Origin: Alistipes sp.
Lineage (GTDB): Bacteria; Bacteroidota; Bacteroidia; Bacteroidales; Rikenellaceae
Assembly: GCA_017399485.1 (NCBI GenBank)
Contig: JAFQCA010000037.1
Coordinates: 36,524 to 100,523, forward strand
Reading direction: 5' to 3'
DNA: 64,000 nucleotides
The translations under genes and the position numbers were made by a program. Positions 27,843-38,090 of this stretch are shown here, one piece after another (position 1 is the stretch's first letter; every line of letters begins with the position of its first letter). The notes under the pieces are model-generated. The model worked only from the letters and a program-made list of their open reading frames with translations, had not been told where the DNA came from and did no database searches.

Positions 27843-28526
27843 TTATTTCCCATTTAATTCGTTCTCGCGTTGCTCGCGCTCTTGGCGACGTTGCTTAAGC
27901 GTCTTAGGACGTGGCTCACGCGCGAGAATCTCGTCAATAACCTGCAAACCTTTAACCGTAGCAAGGCCTCGCAGAAAGTTTACCACCATAGCACCAAAAG
28001 CCTCCTCGCGGCTTACATCTTCTGGCAACGACATCTCCATATCGTACATAAACAACGCAGTCGAAGAGAAGAACAAACGGGCCATCAATTCCACATCAAC
28101 CACGGGGTCTATATAGCCCTCCTCTAAACAGCGGTCCAACGCATATTGCAAACCTGCAAGACTCTGTTCGGCTTGGTCCTGATGAAGTTTCTCATAGATG
28201 CGGGGATAGAACTTCTTGAGATTGAACGCCAATCGTTTACTCACATCATTCGCGCCGACATCAGATAACAACTTAATGCTCAACAGCAACGTCTCAAGCA
28301 TATTATCACACTGGGCCAGATGCTTTTTGAACTGAGCGCTATATTGTTTTTCCATCAGATGACGCAAACTACGATAGAGCAACTCCTCCTTATCGCCAAA
28401 CAGTTCATACAACGTACGCTTGGACATACCGAGCGACGATGCCACATCGTCCATTCGCACCGATTTGACGCCAATGGACATCACCATTTGTGATACGTGT
28501 TCAACTATCTTCTCTTGCTGTGTCAT
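27843..28526 (-). CDS. TetR-family transcriptional regulator
   Basis: A 227-residue repressor-like protein. The N-terminal HTH covers about residues 8-55, with VRMDDVASSLGMSKRTLYELF as recognition region; the rest is the helical ligand-binding domain, ending in a highly charged Lys/Arg/Glu tail (residues 200-227). It is the first gene of the efflux operon, 24 bases before tolC. A 15-bp dyad overlaps its promoter (28562-28598), so it probably represses the operon, itself included, until a pump substrate binds. Confidence 0.92.
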   Translation of the reverse strand: MTQQEKIVEHVSQMVMSIGVKSVRMDDVASSLGMSKRTLYELFGDKEELLYRSLRHLMEKQYSAQFKKHLAQCDNMLETLLLSIKLLSDVGANDVSKRLAFNLKKFYPRIYEKLHQDQAEQSLAGLQYALDRCLEEGYIDPVVDVELMARLFFSSTALFMYDMEMSLPEDVSREEAFGAMVVNFLRGLATVKGLQVIDEILAREPRPKTLKQRRQEREQRENELNGK

Positions 28527-28549
28527 AATTTTGCCTATTATATCGCCTG

Positions 28550-28598
28550 CAAATATAGGTAACGAAAACTAAAAAACAAAAAAAGTTTTCTTGTTTTC
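28550..28598 (-). promoter_or_regulatory. Promoter and dyad operator of the efflux operon
   Basis: Minus strand: TTTG (28580-28577), 19 bases, TATATTTG (28557-28550). An inverted repeat covers 28562-28598: left arm CGAAAACTAAAAAAC, a seven-base spacer, right arm GTTTTCTTGTTTTCG, with 13 of 15 positions paired. It overlaps the -33 box, where a bound TetR dimer would block RNA polymerase. Confidence 0.65.
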
Positions 28599-28931
28599 GC
28601 GTTTTGGTGTAATAATTTGTACAATTATTCCAAAAAGCAGACTAATAGATGGAGCGATTTCTACAATTTCTGTTTACACGCAACACTAATTAAGGAACAC
28701 TCACAACTGCACAACAAATGCCATAGCCCACATTGCAACGAGCCTCAAAGAACCTAACTAATCGGAGTGGCAAAGATAAACAAATACCAAAAATATGATT
28801 CGCCAAAATGTGCTATTTTATTGGTCGTTTCACACCTTTACATTGCACAAAGTGGTTGGTGTCGCTATTTAGCACAAAACATATCCTAAAATAAAAAGAC
28901 GGCAAAGAGAAAATATATCGGTATTTTTGGT
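28599..28931. other. Gene-free region between tetR and ruvB
   Basis: No convincing reading frame or RNA gene. It holds one small dyad (AATAATT-TGTAC-AATTATT, 28611-28629) and otherwise ordinary AT-rich DNA. Confidence 0.5.
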
Positions 28932-28939
28932 TATATTTG
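28932..28939 (+). promoter_or_regulatory. ruvB promoter -7 box
   Basis: TATATTTG about 100 bases before ruvB. No -33 TTG at ideal spacing, so tentative. Confidence 0.45.
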
Positions 28940-29035
28940 CAAAGGATATTATCTCGTTACACGCGAAAATATAGCGGTCAAAACGAGTAAACTATTTGGG
29001 AGAGAAATAACGAATAAGAAAAATCGGATACTATT

Positions 29036-30052
29036 ATGGGTGTAGACCGCAATATGAGAAATATAGAGAGTGACGCGGACTTTGAAAATAAGATTCGACC
29101 TCAAGAACTTACCGCCTTTTCGGGGCAGGATAAGATTGTTGAGAATTTGAAGATTTTCATCAAGGCGGCACTTATGCGTGGTGACTCTTTGGACCACGTA
29201 CTATTGCACGGTCCTCCGGGATTGGGTAAAACAACATTGGCAAACATCATCGCCAACGAGATGGGAGCACAACTCAAAACCACATCGGGCCCTGTATTGG
29301 ATAAGCCCGGAGACTTGGCAGGTTTGCTCACCAACCTCAACGCGGGCGATGTATTGTTTATCGACGAGATACACCGCTTAAGTCCTATTGTTGAGGAGTA
29401 TCTCTACTCGGCAATGGAGGATTACAAGATTGACATCGTGCTGGACAAAGGCCCGTCGGCTCGCTCTATCCAGATAGAGTTGGCGCCCTTCACGCTCATC
29501 GGCGCAACAACACGTAGCGGTCTGCTCACATCGCCCCTAAGAGCGCGTTTCGGTATAACGTGTCATTTGGAGTATTACGACACTGCGGTATTGAGCGGTA
29601 TAGTGAAACGCTCGGCACGAATCATCGACATCTCGATTGATGATGACGCCGCTTGGGAGGTCGCACTACGGTCACGCGGAACACCTCGTATTGCAAATGC
29701 ACTGCTGCGTCGTGTAAGAGATTTTGCGATGGTAAAGGGAGAAGGACATATCGACCTTGAGATTACACGCATAGCGCTTAAGGCACTGAACATAGACTCC
29801 AGAGGATTGGACCAGATGGACAACAAGATACTATCGACTATAATAGAGAAGTTCAAGGGCGGTCCCGTAGGCCTCAACACCATTGCAACAGCCGTAGGCG
29901 AGGAAGCGGGAACGATAGAGGATGTCTACGAACCATTCCTCATAAAAGAGGGATTTATCAAACGCACTCCACGAGGAAGAGAGACTACAGAGTTGGCTTA
30001 CCGACACTTGGGCTTCACCCCAAACATCGAAGGCGAAGGATTGTTATTTTAG
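29036..30052 (+). CDS. ruvB: Holliday junction branch migration helicase RuvB
   Basis: A 338-residue AAA+ motor that, with RuvA, drives branch migration of Holliday junctions. Walker A is GPPGLGKT (59-66), Walker B is FIDEIH (about 109-113), the arginine finger region RARFG is near residue 177, and the C-terminal winged helix ends with the conserved RTPRGRE segment. The start at 29036 gives normal length; an internal ATG at 29054 is a second possibility. The metallophosphatase gene follows 32 bases later on the same strand. Confidence 0.96.
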   Translation: MGVDRNMRNIESDADFENKIRPQELTAFSGQDKIVENLKIFIKAALMRGDSLDHVLLHGPPGLGKTTLANIIANEMGAQLKTTSGPVLDKPGDLAGLLTNLNAGDVLFIDEIHRLSPIVEEYLYSAMEDYKIDIVLDKGPSARSIQIELAPFTLIGATTRSGLLTSPLRARFGITCHLEYYDTAVLSGIVKRSARIIDISIDDDAAWEVALRSRGTPRIANALLRRVRDFAMVKGEGHIDLEITRIALKALNIDSRGLDQMDNKILSTIIEKFKGGPVGLNTIATAVGEEAGTIEDVYEPFLIKEGFIKRTPRGRETTELAYRHLGFTPNIEGEGLLF

Positions 30053-30084
30053 ATGATTGACTAACTAAAAAACCAAATAAAACT

Positions 30085-31209
30085 ATGAAAAAATTTATAT
30101 TAATGGCCTGCACGCTAATTATGACAAGCGTAGTATTGGCTCAATCCCCTAAAGGAGAACCTGTTATCCCCGTATATCCTGCGCTGCAGGAGGAGGGGTC
30201 TTTCTCGATGATTCTGGTACCAGACCCGCAGAGTTACACAAAATTTGCCGCCAACCAGCCACTCTTTGAGTTGCAAACGGCTTGGATTGCCCAGAACATC
30301 AACCGTCTGAATATCAAGGCGGCGTTATTTACAGGCGATATGGTGGAGCAGAATGGCAAGCAGATTTCACTTCCTCTGCCCAATCCTTACAATGGTGACC
30401 AGACAGGCCGCCAGCAGTGGGAGGCTGTATCTCGCGGATTGAGCCGTTTGGATAATCGTCTGCCTTATGTTGTAGCACAAGGAAATCACGATATAGGTCA
30501 TATCACGGCTACAGACCGTCACTCATTGGCTCCAGAGTTTATACGTCCTGAAAGAAATATCAAATTTGAGAAGTGTCTGGTTTCGACCTGTCCAAATTGG
30601 GAAGGCGTACACACGATGGAGAACTCGGCTTATGAGTTTATCGACAAGGCTTGGGGTAAGATTCTCGTTATCACGTTTGAGTTTGCTCCGCGCGACGAGG
30701 CTATCGAATGGGCTAAACAACTCACCGAATCGGAGGCATACAAAGAGCACAAGGTGATAATCCTTACACACTCGTGGTTGGATACAGCAGGTAATCGCAT
30801 TAAAGAGGAGGGCTACACATTACGTCCTTGTAATTGGGCAGAGGCTGTATGGCAGAAGTTGGTATATCCGTCAAAGAATATCTGCTTGGTTTTGTGTGGT
30901 CACACAGGTGCTGCACCGAAGATTGAAGGCGACGTGGCAAAGACTAATTTCAAGCCCACATCATCATACCGTGTTGATAAAGCAGCCGATGGTCGTAACA
31001 TTCCGCAGATGATGTTTAACTCTCAGCAGGGTGACGGCGATTGGAACGGCAATGGTGGCGACTGCTGGTTACGCATCTTGGAGTTCAAGCCCGACGGAAA
31101 GACTATCGGTGTCCGCACATTCTCGCCTATGTTTGCGCTCTCGAAACTGACACAGCACTTGGCTTGGCGTACAGCAGAGTATGACCAATATGAGATTGTA
31201 ATTGAATAG
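30085..31209 (+). CDS. Secreted metallophosphoesterase
   Basis: A 374-residue exported calcineurin-like phosphoesterase. The signal peptide ends at about residue 19 (Val-Leu-Ala-Gln). Metal-binding motifs in order: VPDPQ (first Asp), FTGDMVEQ, AQGNHDIG, ILTHSWLD and LCGHTGAAP. The Asp of the first motif sits in DPQ rather than DxH, as in a subset of the family. Likely acts in the periplasm or outside on a phosphoester of unknown identity. Closed by a terminator at 31231. Confidence 0.88.
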   Translation: MKKFILMACTLIMTSVVLAQSPKGEPVIPVYPALQEEGSFSMILVPDPQSYTKFAANQPLFELQTAWIAQNINRLNIKAALFTGDMVEQNGKQISLPLPNPYNGDQTGRQQWEAVSRGLSRLDNRLPYVVAQGNHDIGHITATDRHSLAPEFIRPERNIKFEKCLVSTCPNWEGVHTMENSAYEFIDKAWGKILVITFEFAPRDEAIEWAKQLTESEAYKEHKVIILTHSWLDTAGNRIKEEGYTLRPCNWAEAVWQKLVYPSKNICLVLCGHTGAAPKIEGDVAKTNFKPTSSYRVDKAADGRNIPQMMFNSQQGDGDWNGNGGDCWLRILEFKPDGKTIGVRTFSPMFALSKLTQHLAWRTAEYDQYEIVIE

Positions 31210-31230
31210 CATATAAGAATTTTCACACAA

Positions 31231-31267
31231 AATAAGCGGCCAAAACAAACTTTGACCGCTTATTTTT
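31231..31267. terminator. Terminator after the metallophosphoesterase gene
   Basis: Stem AATAAGCGGCCAAA/TTTGACCGCTTATT (one G-T pair), followed by TTTTATTT on the plus strand. Confidence 0.8.
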
Positions 31268-31274
31268 ATTTAGG

Positions 31275-31456
31275 TAATTATATACTAAATTACACAACTG
31301 AAGGTTGTACCTCATTCGGAGCCTTGAAAAGGCGACCAAAGCCCCTGCCTGAGGCGGGGGTTGGGGGTGGGTCAGACTTGTAAATGCGGCTAAAAGCCGC
31401 AACGTGTGCTTAAAGAAGCAAAACGCCTTAATAGAAGTGTAATATTGTATGTAAGC
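31275..31456 (-). repeat. 182-bp structured intergenic repeat, copy 2 (inverted)
   Basis: Reverse complement of the element at 1591-1772, with an identical 50-base core (31327-31376). Hairpins seen here are GCGGCTAAAAGCCGC (perfect), CCCCTGCCTGAGGCGGGG and ACAACTGAAGGTTGT. It lies directly after the aroB stop in aroB's own direction, as copy 1 lies after the lipoprotein gene. Confidence 0.8.
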
Positions 31457-31472
31457 ACCTTTATATATAAAT

Positions 31473-32486
31473 CTATACTAACGTCTTAAACTCCGCAAGC
31501 GGCAATCGCTCCACCACACACTCGCCTAAAGCCTTAGGGAATACAACATAAATTGCATCACCTTCAGCCTTTTTATCTTTAGCAATAGCCTTCAACATCT
31601 GGCTCTTGGCAACGGGAGGCTCCGAAGAGAATCCCATACGCTGAAGAAGATTCTGGATTCGCTCATTATCGCCCTGCGCCAAAAGGCCTCCCTTGACGGC
31701 GATATCCGAAATTAACGACAATCCGACAGCCACAGCCTCACCGTGATTCATCTTTGAAGATGATTTTTCAATGGCGTGCGCCAGCGTATGCCCCAAGTTG
31801 AGCAGTCGTCTGTCTCCCGCCTCGCACTCATCACGCTCAACAATCGAAGCCTTGACGCTGATAGCACGATAGACAATCTGTTGCAGGAGCGCCGTATCGC
31901 GTTGGAGCGTTGTAAAATCGGCCTTTTCAAGCATCTCGAACAACTCCTTGTCGGCTATAATACCAGACTTGACAACTTCTGCCAGACCTGAACGGAACTC
32001 TCTGACGGGCAGAGTACGCAACAGATTAACGTCGCATATTACGAATCGGGGCTGACGGAATGTGCCGACCATATTTTTATAGCCATCGACATTTACACCA
32101 TTCTTGCCGCCGACACTCGCATCTACCTGACCAAGCAATGTGGTCGATATAAATCCAAATTCAAGTCCTCGCATATATGTAGCGGCAGCAAAACCTGCTA
32201 TATCGGTAACAATACCGCCACCTATTCCGAGAATAAACGTAGAGCGGTCTGCTCCCAACTCTATCAGGCGACGATAAATATTATCTATGGTAAGCAGCGT
32301 CTTGCTCGACTCGCCCAAGCCTATAAGTATGTGGTCAAAAGACTCAAGCAGAGAGTGATAATAGCGGTCTATATTGGTATCAGAGATAACAATAATCCTC
32401 CTCTCGGGTAGCAGACGCGGCAACAATTCGGCCACACTACCCACATACACCTCGCTATAATCTTTTACCTTTATACTCAAATCCAT
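31473..32486 (-). CDS. aroB: 3-dehydroquinate synthase
   Basis: A 337-residue NAD- and metal-dependent enzyme of the shikimate pathway that turns DAHP into 3-dehydroquinate. Motifs: GIGGGIVTDIAGFAAATYMRG (NAD site), TTLLGQVDASVGGKNGVN, GHTLAHAIE and the NHGEAVAVG segment with metal-binding His. An in-frame ATG at 32525 exists, but a -7 box (TACTTTTG, minus, 32519-32512) lies between, so the ATG at 32486 (MDLSIK) is the real start with a leader of about 18 bases. Divergent from typA. Confidence 0.95.
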   Translation of the reverse strand: MDLSIKVKDYSEVYVGSVAELLPRLLPERRIIVISDTNIDRYYHSLLESFDHILIGLGESSKTLLTIDNIYRRLIELGADRSTFILGIGGGIVTDIAGFAAATYMRGLEFGFISTTLLGQVDASVGGKNGVNVDGYKNMVGTFRQPRFVICDVNLLRTLPVREFRSGLAEVVKSGIIADKELFEMLEKADFTTLQRDTALLQQIVYRAISVKASIVERDECEAGDRRLLNLGHTLAHAIEKSSSKMNHGEAVAVGLSLISDIAVKGGLLAQGDNERIQNLLQRMGFSSEPPVAKSQMLKAIAKDKKAEGDAIYVVFPKALGECVVERLPLAEFKTLV

Positions 32487-32511
32487 AACCTTATTATATT
32501 GAATCGGAGAA

Positions 32512-32549
32512 CAAAAGTAGAACATTTTAACGATAAATTATTAACTTTG
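32512..32549. promoter_or_regulatory. Divergent -7 boxes of aroB and typA
   Basis: Minus-strand TACTTTTG (32519-32512) for aroB and plus-strand TAACTTTG (32542-32549) for typA. Neither has a clean TTG at 19-21 bases. Confidence 0.45.
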
Positions 32550-32569
32550 CGCCATTAATTTCAATTACT

Positions 32570-34375
32570 ATGCAAAAAATTCGCAACATTGCAATAATTG
32601 CACACGTTGACCACGGCAAGACTACATTGGTCGATAAAATGATTCTTGCAGGTCACCTGCTCCGTACTGAAACCAATACGGGAGACCTTATTATGGACAA
32701 CAACGATTTGGAGCGTGAGCGCGGTATCACAATCCTGTCGAAGAATGTATCTGTAATATATAAGGATTACAAAATCAACATCATAGACACTCCGGGCCAC
32801 GCCGACTTCGGTGGTGAGGTTGAGCGAGTATTGAATATGTGCGACGGAGTGCTTCTATTGGTCGATGCTTTTGAAGGTACAATGCCTCAGACTCGTTTCG
32901 TATTGCAAAAGGCATTATCATTAGGCAAAAAGCCGATTGTCGTAATCAACAAAGTGGATAAGCCTAATTGCCGCCCCGAAGTGGTAAACGAGCAGGTCTT
33001 TGACTTGATGTTCTCATTGGATGCTACAGAGGAACAGTTGGATTACAAAACAATATACGGCTCGGCAAAGCAGGGCTGGATGTCACACGTTTGGAATGAG
33101 CCGACAGACTCTATCGCACCTCTGCTGGACGCTATAATTGACGAAATTCCTGCGCCTGATATTGTTGAGGGTACACCTCAGATGTTGGTTACGTCGTTGG
33201 AATATTCACCTTATGTAGGTCGTATTGCCGTTGGTAAACTCACTCGCGGAGTGTTGCAGGCGGGCCAAAATGTCACATTGGCGAAACGCGACGGAGAGAC
33301 AATGATAAAGACCCGCATCAAAGAGTTGATGGTATTTGACGGTCTGGGCAAGAAGAAGGTTGAGAAGGTAGAGTGTGGCGAGATATGCGCTATGGTGGGA
33401 ATCGAGGGATTCGAAATCGGCGATACGATTTGCGACTACGAAAACCCCGAGCCACTGCCACCTATCGCCATAGATGAGCCTACTATGTCGATGTTGTTTA
33501 CCATCAACAACTCTCCATTCTTTGGCCGCGACGGTAAATTCGTTACATCACGTCACTTGAAGGAGCGTTTAGACAGAGAGTTGGAGCGCAACCTCGCTTT
33601 ACGCGTGGAGCCAGGACAGAATGCCGACTCATTTGTGGTTTACGGACGCGGAGTGTTGCACCTCTCGGTATTGGTTGAGACTATGCGCCGAGAAGGATAT
33701 GAGTTACAGGTAGGACAGCCGAAGGTTATCATCAAAGAGATTGACGGCATAAAATGCGAGCCCGTTGAGGAGATGACGGTTGATTGTCCCGACGAATACG
33801 CAGGAACGGTAATCGAGATGGTGACAAAACGCAAAGGAAACCTCACAAATATGACATCCGACGGAGAGCGCACACGATTGGAGTTCTTGGTACCCTCAAG
33901 AGGTATTATAGGTCTGCGTTCATCGATGCTTACCGCTACGGCTGGCGAGGCAATTATGACTCACCGACTAAAGGACTTCGAGCCCTGGATGGGCGACATT
34001 GATATGCGCACAAACGGCTCGCTGATTGCATCGGAGACAGGTACTGCCTACGCCTACTCGATAGATAAATTACAGGATAGAGGCCGTTTCTTCATATCGC
34101 CTATGGATGAGGTTTATTGTGGTCAGGTAGTGGGCGAGAGCACACGTTCTGGCGATATCACAATCAACGTAACCAAAGCAAAGCAACTCACAAATATGCG
34201 AGCATCGGGTGCCGATGACAAGGCGGTAATCGTACCTCCAAAGGTTTTCTCACTGGAGGAGGCATTGGAGTATATCAAGGCTGACGAATATGTCGAGGTT
34301 ACACCCAAGTCAATGCGCCTAAGAAAAATCCTACTCAACGAGGTGGACCGCAAACGTGCCGCCAAGCAGGAGTAA
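32570..34375 (+). CDS. typA: Translational GTPase TypA/BipA
   Basis: A 601-residue ribosome-associated GTPase. G1 is AHVDHGKT (11-18), the switch II motif is [11 protein letters not shown], and NKVDKP supplies the guanine specificity. Domain II, two EF-G-like domains and the TypA-specific C-terminal domain follow, with normal total length. Acts in 50S assembly and stress adaptation. Single-gene unit between aroB (divergent) and a strong terminator. Confidence 0.96.
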   Translation: MQKIRNIAIIAHVDHGKTTLVDKMILAGHLLRTETNTGDLIMDNNDLERERGITILSKNVSVIYKDYKINIIDTPGHADFGGEVERVLNMCDGVLLLVDAFEGTMPQTRFVLQKALSLGKKPIVVINKVDKPNCRPEVVNEQVFDLMFSLDATEEQLDYKTIYGSAKQGWMSHVWNEPTDSIAPLLDAIIDEIPAPDIVEGTPQMLVTSLEYSPYVGRIAVGKLTRGVLQAGQNVTLAKRDGETMIKTRIKELMVFDGLGKKKVEKVECGEICAMVGIEGFEIGDTICDYENPEPLPPIAIDEPTMSMLFTINNSPFFGRDGKFVTSRHLKERLDRELERNLALRVEPGQNADSFVVYGRGVLHLSVLVETMRREGYELQVGQPKVIIKEIDGIKCEPVEEMTVDCPDEYAGTVIEMVTKRKGNLTNMTSDGERTRLEFLVPSRGIIGLRSSMLTATAGEAIMTHRLKDFEPWMGDIDMRTNGSLIASETGTAYAYSIDKLQDRGRFFISPMDEVYCGQVVGESTRSGDITINVTKAKQLTNMRASGADDKAVIVPPKVFSLEEALEYIKADEYVEVTPKSMRLRKILLNEVDRKRAAKQE

Positions 34376-34409
34376 GGTTGAGAGGTCGCTTAACTCAACA
34401 AATAACATA

Positions 34410-34447
34410 ATAAGGTTGTCGAATTATAGTTTCGGCAACCTTATTTG
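34410..34447. terminator. Terminator of typA
   Basis: Fourteen-base arms ATAAGGTTGTCGAA/TTCGGCAACCTTAT (one G-T) followed by TTGTTATT. Confidence 0.8.
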
Positions 34448-34542
34448 TTATTAAACGGCAAAATATGTGTTAAAAAATTAACAAATAATGATACTTGGCC
34501 TACTTTTCTTCACTTTTATGGCGATTTTTTGACTTTTTTTGA

Positions 34543-34550
34543 TAATTTTG
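34543..34550 (+). promoter_or_regulatory. nad operon promoter -7 box
   Basis: TAATTTTG about 23 bases before nadB. No TTG at the ideal -33 spacing. Confidence 0.45.
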
Positions 34551-34572
34551 CAACGATTATTAACCGATTAAG

Positions 34573-36207
34573 ATGCATAAGTTTGATTATATAATCGTCG
34601 GTAGCGGACTTGCAGGATTGTATGCAGCCTACAAGGCTTCGTTCAAAGGCAATGTGGCCGTTATCACCAAATCTCACATACGAGAGAGTAACTCGTTTAA
34701 TGCACAAGGTGGCATTGCCGTTGTAACGGCAGGCGACGATGACCCGCAAATTCATAAGTCCGACACGCTGATTGCCGGTAGAGGTTTGTGCGAGGAGGAG
34801 GCAGTTGATATTTTGGTAAACGATGGCCCCGACAGAATCGCAGAAATAATTGCCAGCGGTATGAAGTTCGACACCGAAGGCGGTGCTTTGGCGCTGGGGC
34901 TGGAGGGTGGTCACCACAAAAGAAGAATCCTTCACGCCGGAGGCGACTCTACGGGCAAATGGATTACAGAGTTTGTCATTTCGAAAGTTAATCAGCGAGA
35001 TAACATAGAGATTTTTGAAAATACTACACTGCTCGACCTGCTTATCAAAGAGGGTGTATGCTATGGCGTAAGATGCTGGAGCGAGAATAGCAAATTACAA
35101 GCATCAGACAGCGTGGCAAATAACGGAAGTGAAGTATTGCTATACGCCAACCACGTATTCATCACATCGGGCGGCACATCGGCTATATATGCCCGCACGA
35201 CAAACCCCGAAACTACCGTAGGAGATGGATTGGCTATTGCTTATAACGCAGGCTGCCGAATCGTGGATATGGAGTTTATACAGTTCCACCCCTCGGCACT
35301 CTATCAGAAAGACTCTCCTAAGGCGATATTGATTAGCGAGGCTGTTCGTGGTGAAGGAGCACACCTTCTTGACAAACGCGGCAAGCGTTTTATGGTGCCC
35401 ATCCACGAGTTGGCAGAGTTGGCTCCGCGCGATATTGTGGCCCGCTCGATATTCAAGCAGATGATAAAGGACGATGTTCAGCACGTCACACTCTCGCTGC
35501 GCCATCTAAACCGCGAAAAGATTCTGAAACGATTCCCCGGTATATACGCCAAGTGTCAGGAGTATGGGCACGACCTCACTCAAGAGATTCCCGTAGCACC
35601 TGCTGCACATTATACCGTCGGAGGTATCGCCTCAAACCACAATGGCCGCACAGATATCGAGCGTTTGTATGTATGTGGCGAGATTGCCGCAACAGGCATT
35701 ATGGGCGCAAATCGTTTGGCCTCGAACTCACTCATCGAGTGTTTGGTCTTTGCAAATCGAGCCGTCGAAGATTCGGTTACGGTTGGCAAGATTGATAATA
35801 TTCCCACATTTGACAAAATGTTCTGCCGCGAGGAGGCTAACCGCGAGGCCTATGCCGAACTCAAGAGCGAGGTATCGAATATAATGAATCGTTATGCAGG
35901 TATTATCCGTAGCGAGGAGGGATTAACCGAGGGATTAAAGAGAATTAATACTCTTCGTCTTGGGCTTGAGGCTGACGCTGCCACTCGCGAGAATGGTCAA
36001 AGAGAGTTCTTTGAGGAGGCGTCACGCCGTCTGCTAACGGTAGCGACACTTATTATGACACCGGCCCTGATGCGTAAAGAGAGTCGCGGAGGACACTACC
36101 GCGAGGATTATGCTTGCGCTGACGAAAATTACGCCGTTCACTCGGTACAACAGCGTGGCAAGGAGTTTACCACAGCAGAGGTAAATGGCGATTGTTTTGA
36201 TTTTTAG
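34573..36207 (+). CDS. nadB: L-aspartate oxidase
   Basis: A 544-residue FAD enzyme that oxidises L-aspartate to iminoaspartate, the first step of de novo NAD synthesis; in anaerobes fumarate can serve as electron acceptor. The dinucleotide motif is VGSGLAGLYAA (9-19). NAQGGIAVV, EGGHHKRRILHAGGD and HYTVGGIASNHNGRT are conserved flavoprotein motifs shared with succinate dehydrogenase. First of nadB-nadC-nadA, with 22 and 24 bases between the genes. No NAD-sensing riboswitch is apparent in the short leader. Confidence 0.96.
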   Translation: MHKFDYIIVGSGLAGLYAAYKASFKGNVAVITKSHIRESNSFNAQGGIAVVTAGDDDPQIHKSDTLIAGRGLCEEEAVDILVNDGPDRIAEIIASGMKFDTEGGALALGLEGGHHKRRILHAGGDSTGKWITEFVISKVNQRDNIEIFENTTLLDLLIKEGVCYGVRCWSENSKLQASDSVANNGSEVLLYANHVFITSGGTSAIYARTTNPETTVGDGLAIAYNAGCRIVDMEFIQFHPSALYQKDSPKAILISEAVRGEGAHLLDKRGKRFMVPIHELAELAPRDIVARSIFKQMIKDDVQHVTLSLRHLNREKILKRFPGIYAKCQEYGHDLTQEIPVAPAAHYTVGGIASNHNGRTDIERLYVCGEIAATGIMGANRLASNSLIECLVFANRAVEDSVTVGKIDNIPTFDKMFCREEANREAYAELKSEVSNIMNRYAGIIRSEEGLTEGLKRINTLRLGLEADAATRENGQREFFEEASRRLLTVATLIMTPALMRKESRGGHYREDYACADENYAVHSVQQRGKEFTTAEVNGDCFDF

Positions 36208-36229
36208 TTGATTTTAATTTACACTATAT

Positions 36230-37078
36230 ATGCAGTACGAAAACTTAATCAAGAAGTTAATCGACCTCGGTATTGAGGAGGATATAAACACGGGTGATGT
36301 TACCACCGACTCTATCATACCCGCTACGATGAATGCCGTAGCCACTATGACTGCAAAACAGGAGGGTGTGATTTCGGGTCTTGAGATTGTAAAGATGGTT
36401 TACGACTACTTCCAGAAGGATGTGGTGTTTACCACTTATTTCAACGATGGCGACAGTGTAAAGAAGGGTGATGTAATCCTAAAAATTGAGGCCACCTACC
36501 CTACTCTGTTGCGCGGTGAGCGTCTTTCGCTTAATATCTTCCAGCGTATGTGCGGTATCGCAACCGAGACTGCACGTTATGTTAAAGAGTTGGTCGGAAC
36601 TTCCACCGAGTTGCTCGACACACGAAAAACGGCACCGGGTTTGCGAGTATTGGATAAGATGGCTGTAAAACACGGCGGTGGCACAAACCACCGTATGGGA
36701 CTCTACGATATGGCGATGATTAAGGATAACCATATCAAGATGGCCGGTGGCATTACAAAGGCCGTTGAGCAGGTGCGCGCCAACATCACACCCGACATCA
36801 AGATTGAGGTCGAGACCACAAACCTCGATGAGGTTAGAGAGGCTATCGCTGCTGATGCAGACATCATTATGTTGGACAATATGGACAATGCAACGATGAC
36901 CGAGGCTGTAGCGATTATCAAGGCTGCCGATAAGGGTATAAAGACGGAAGCATCAGGCAATATGAACATTCCTCGATTAAAGGAGGTTGCCGCTACGGGT
37001 GTAGATTTTATCAGTGTAGGTGCCCTGACGCATACGGTCAAGGCGATGGATATAAGTATGAATATTCAGGTTGAATAA
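36230..37078 (+). CDS. nadC: Nicotinate-nucleotide pyrophosphorylase (carboxylating)
   Basis: A 282-residue quinolinate phosphoribosyltransferase that makes nicotinate mononucleotide from quinolinate and PRPP. Motifs: NIFQRMCGIATETARYV, LLDTRKTAPGLR, KHGGGTNHRMGLYD, IKDNHI and VEVET-like acidic strand (IEVETTNLDE). Full length. Middle gene of the nad operon. Confidence 0.96.
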   Translation: MQYENLIKKLIDLGIEEDINTGDVTTDSIIPATMNAVATMTAKQEGVISGLEIVKMVYDYFQKDVVFTTYFNDGDSVKKGDVILKIEATYPTLLRGERLSLNIFQRMCGIATETARYVKELVGTSTELLDTRKTAPGLRVLDKMAVKHGGGTNHRMGLYDMAMIKDNHIKMAGGITKAVEQVRANITPDIKIEVETTNLDEVREAIAADADIIMLDNMDNATMTEAVAIIKAADKGIKTEASGNMNIPRLKEVAATGVDFISVGALTHTVKAMDISMNIQVE

Positions 37079-37102
37079 ATTTCTATAGGAGGGGTTAGAT
37101 AT

Positions 37103-38038
37103 ATGGCTACTCGCGAAGAACTTTTCAAGCGCATAGAGCAACTTAAGAGGGAGAAAAACGCCGTTATATTGGCTCACTACTACACTCGCGACGAGGTGCA
37201 GCAGGTGGCTGATTTCTTGGGCGATTCGTTGGCCCTGTCGGTAAAGGCACGCGACATAGACGCCAAGATAATTTTATTCGCGGGAGTAAACTTTATGGCC
37301 GAAACGGCCAAAGTGCTATCACCCGACAAGAAGGTATTGATTCCCGTACCTGAGGCGGGATGTTCATTGGCCGAATCGTGTGACGCCAAAGAGTTTGCCG
37401 CTTTTAAGGCCAAATACCCCAATCACAAAGTTGTGTCATACGTCAATACTTCGGTAGGTGTCAAAGCCTTGACGGATGTATGTTGCACATCGTCGAATGC
37501 GTTGCAGGTAGTGGAGAGTATTCCGAGCGAACAACCCATAATCTTTGCTCCCGACAGGAATCTGGGCGCATATATCCAGAAACTTACGGGCCGAGATAAT
37601 ATGGTCATCTGGGATGGAGCCTGCACCGTTCACGAGGAGTTTTCGTTGGAGAAAATTTTGGAACTTAAACAACAGCACCCTGCCGCAAAGATTGTCGTAC
37701 ACCCCGAATGTAAGGCATATATCGCCGAAGTAGCCGACTATGTGGGCTCAACTGCCGGTATTTTGACCTACTGCGGAGAGGTTGATGCTACGGATTTTAT
37801 TGTTGTAACAGAAGCAGGCATCTTGGCCGAAATGCGCAAACAGTACCCCGACAAGACATTCATTCCAGCGCCGCCAATGGACTCAACTTGCGGTTGCAAC
37901 GAGTGTCGTTATATGAAGATGGTAACATTGGAGAATATTGCAAGTTGTTTGGAGGCTGAGAGTCCTGAGGTGATTCTCGATGAACAGACGCGCAAAGCCG
38001 CCGAGAGGTCAATCATCAATATGGTGAATATAAAGTAG
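37103..38038 (+). CDS. nadA: Quinolinate synthase
   Basis: A 311-residue [4Fe-4S] enzyme that condenses iminoaspartate with dihydroxyacetone phosphate to quinolinate. Cluster and active-site segments are visible: AHYYTRDEVQ, DVCCTSSNAL, WDGACTVHEEFS, HPEC and the C-terminal TCGCNECRYMK. An AGGAGG sequence lies 10 bases before the ATG (37087-37092), a rare case of a good Shine-Dalgarno in this window. Last gene of the nad operon, ended by the hairpin at 38055. Confidence 0.96.
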   Translation: MATREELFKRIEQLKREKNAVILAHYYTRDEVQQVADFLGDSLALSVKARDIDAKIILFAGVNFMAETAKVLSPDKKVLIPVPEAGCSLAESCDAKEFAAFKAKYPNHKVVSYVNTSVGVKALTDVCCTSSNALQVVESIPSEQPIIFAPDRNLGAYIQKLTGRDNMVIWDGACTVHEEFSLEKILELKQQHPAAKIVVHPECKAYIAEVADYVGSTAGILTYCGEVDATDFIVVTEAGILAEMRKQYPDKTFIPAPPMDSTCGCNECRYMKMVTLENIASCLEAESPEVILDEQTRKAAERSIINMVNIK

Positions 38039-38054
38039 AAATTACAAAGATAAG

Positions 38055-38088
38055 ATAGAGGCTGTCGAAAATCGACAGCCTCTATTAG
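38055..38088. terminator. Bidirectional terminator between nadA and a beta-barrel gene
   Basis: Perfect 14-bp stem ATAGAGGCTGTCGA/TCGACAGCCTCTAT with a three-base loop; serves both converging genes. Confidence 0.8.
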
Positions 38089-38090
38089 TA

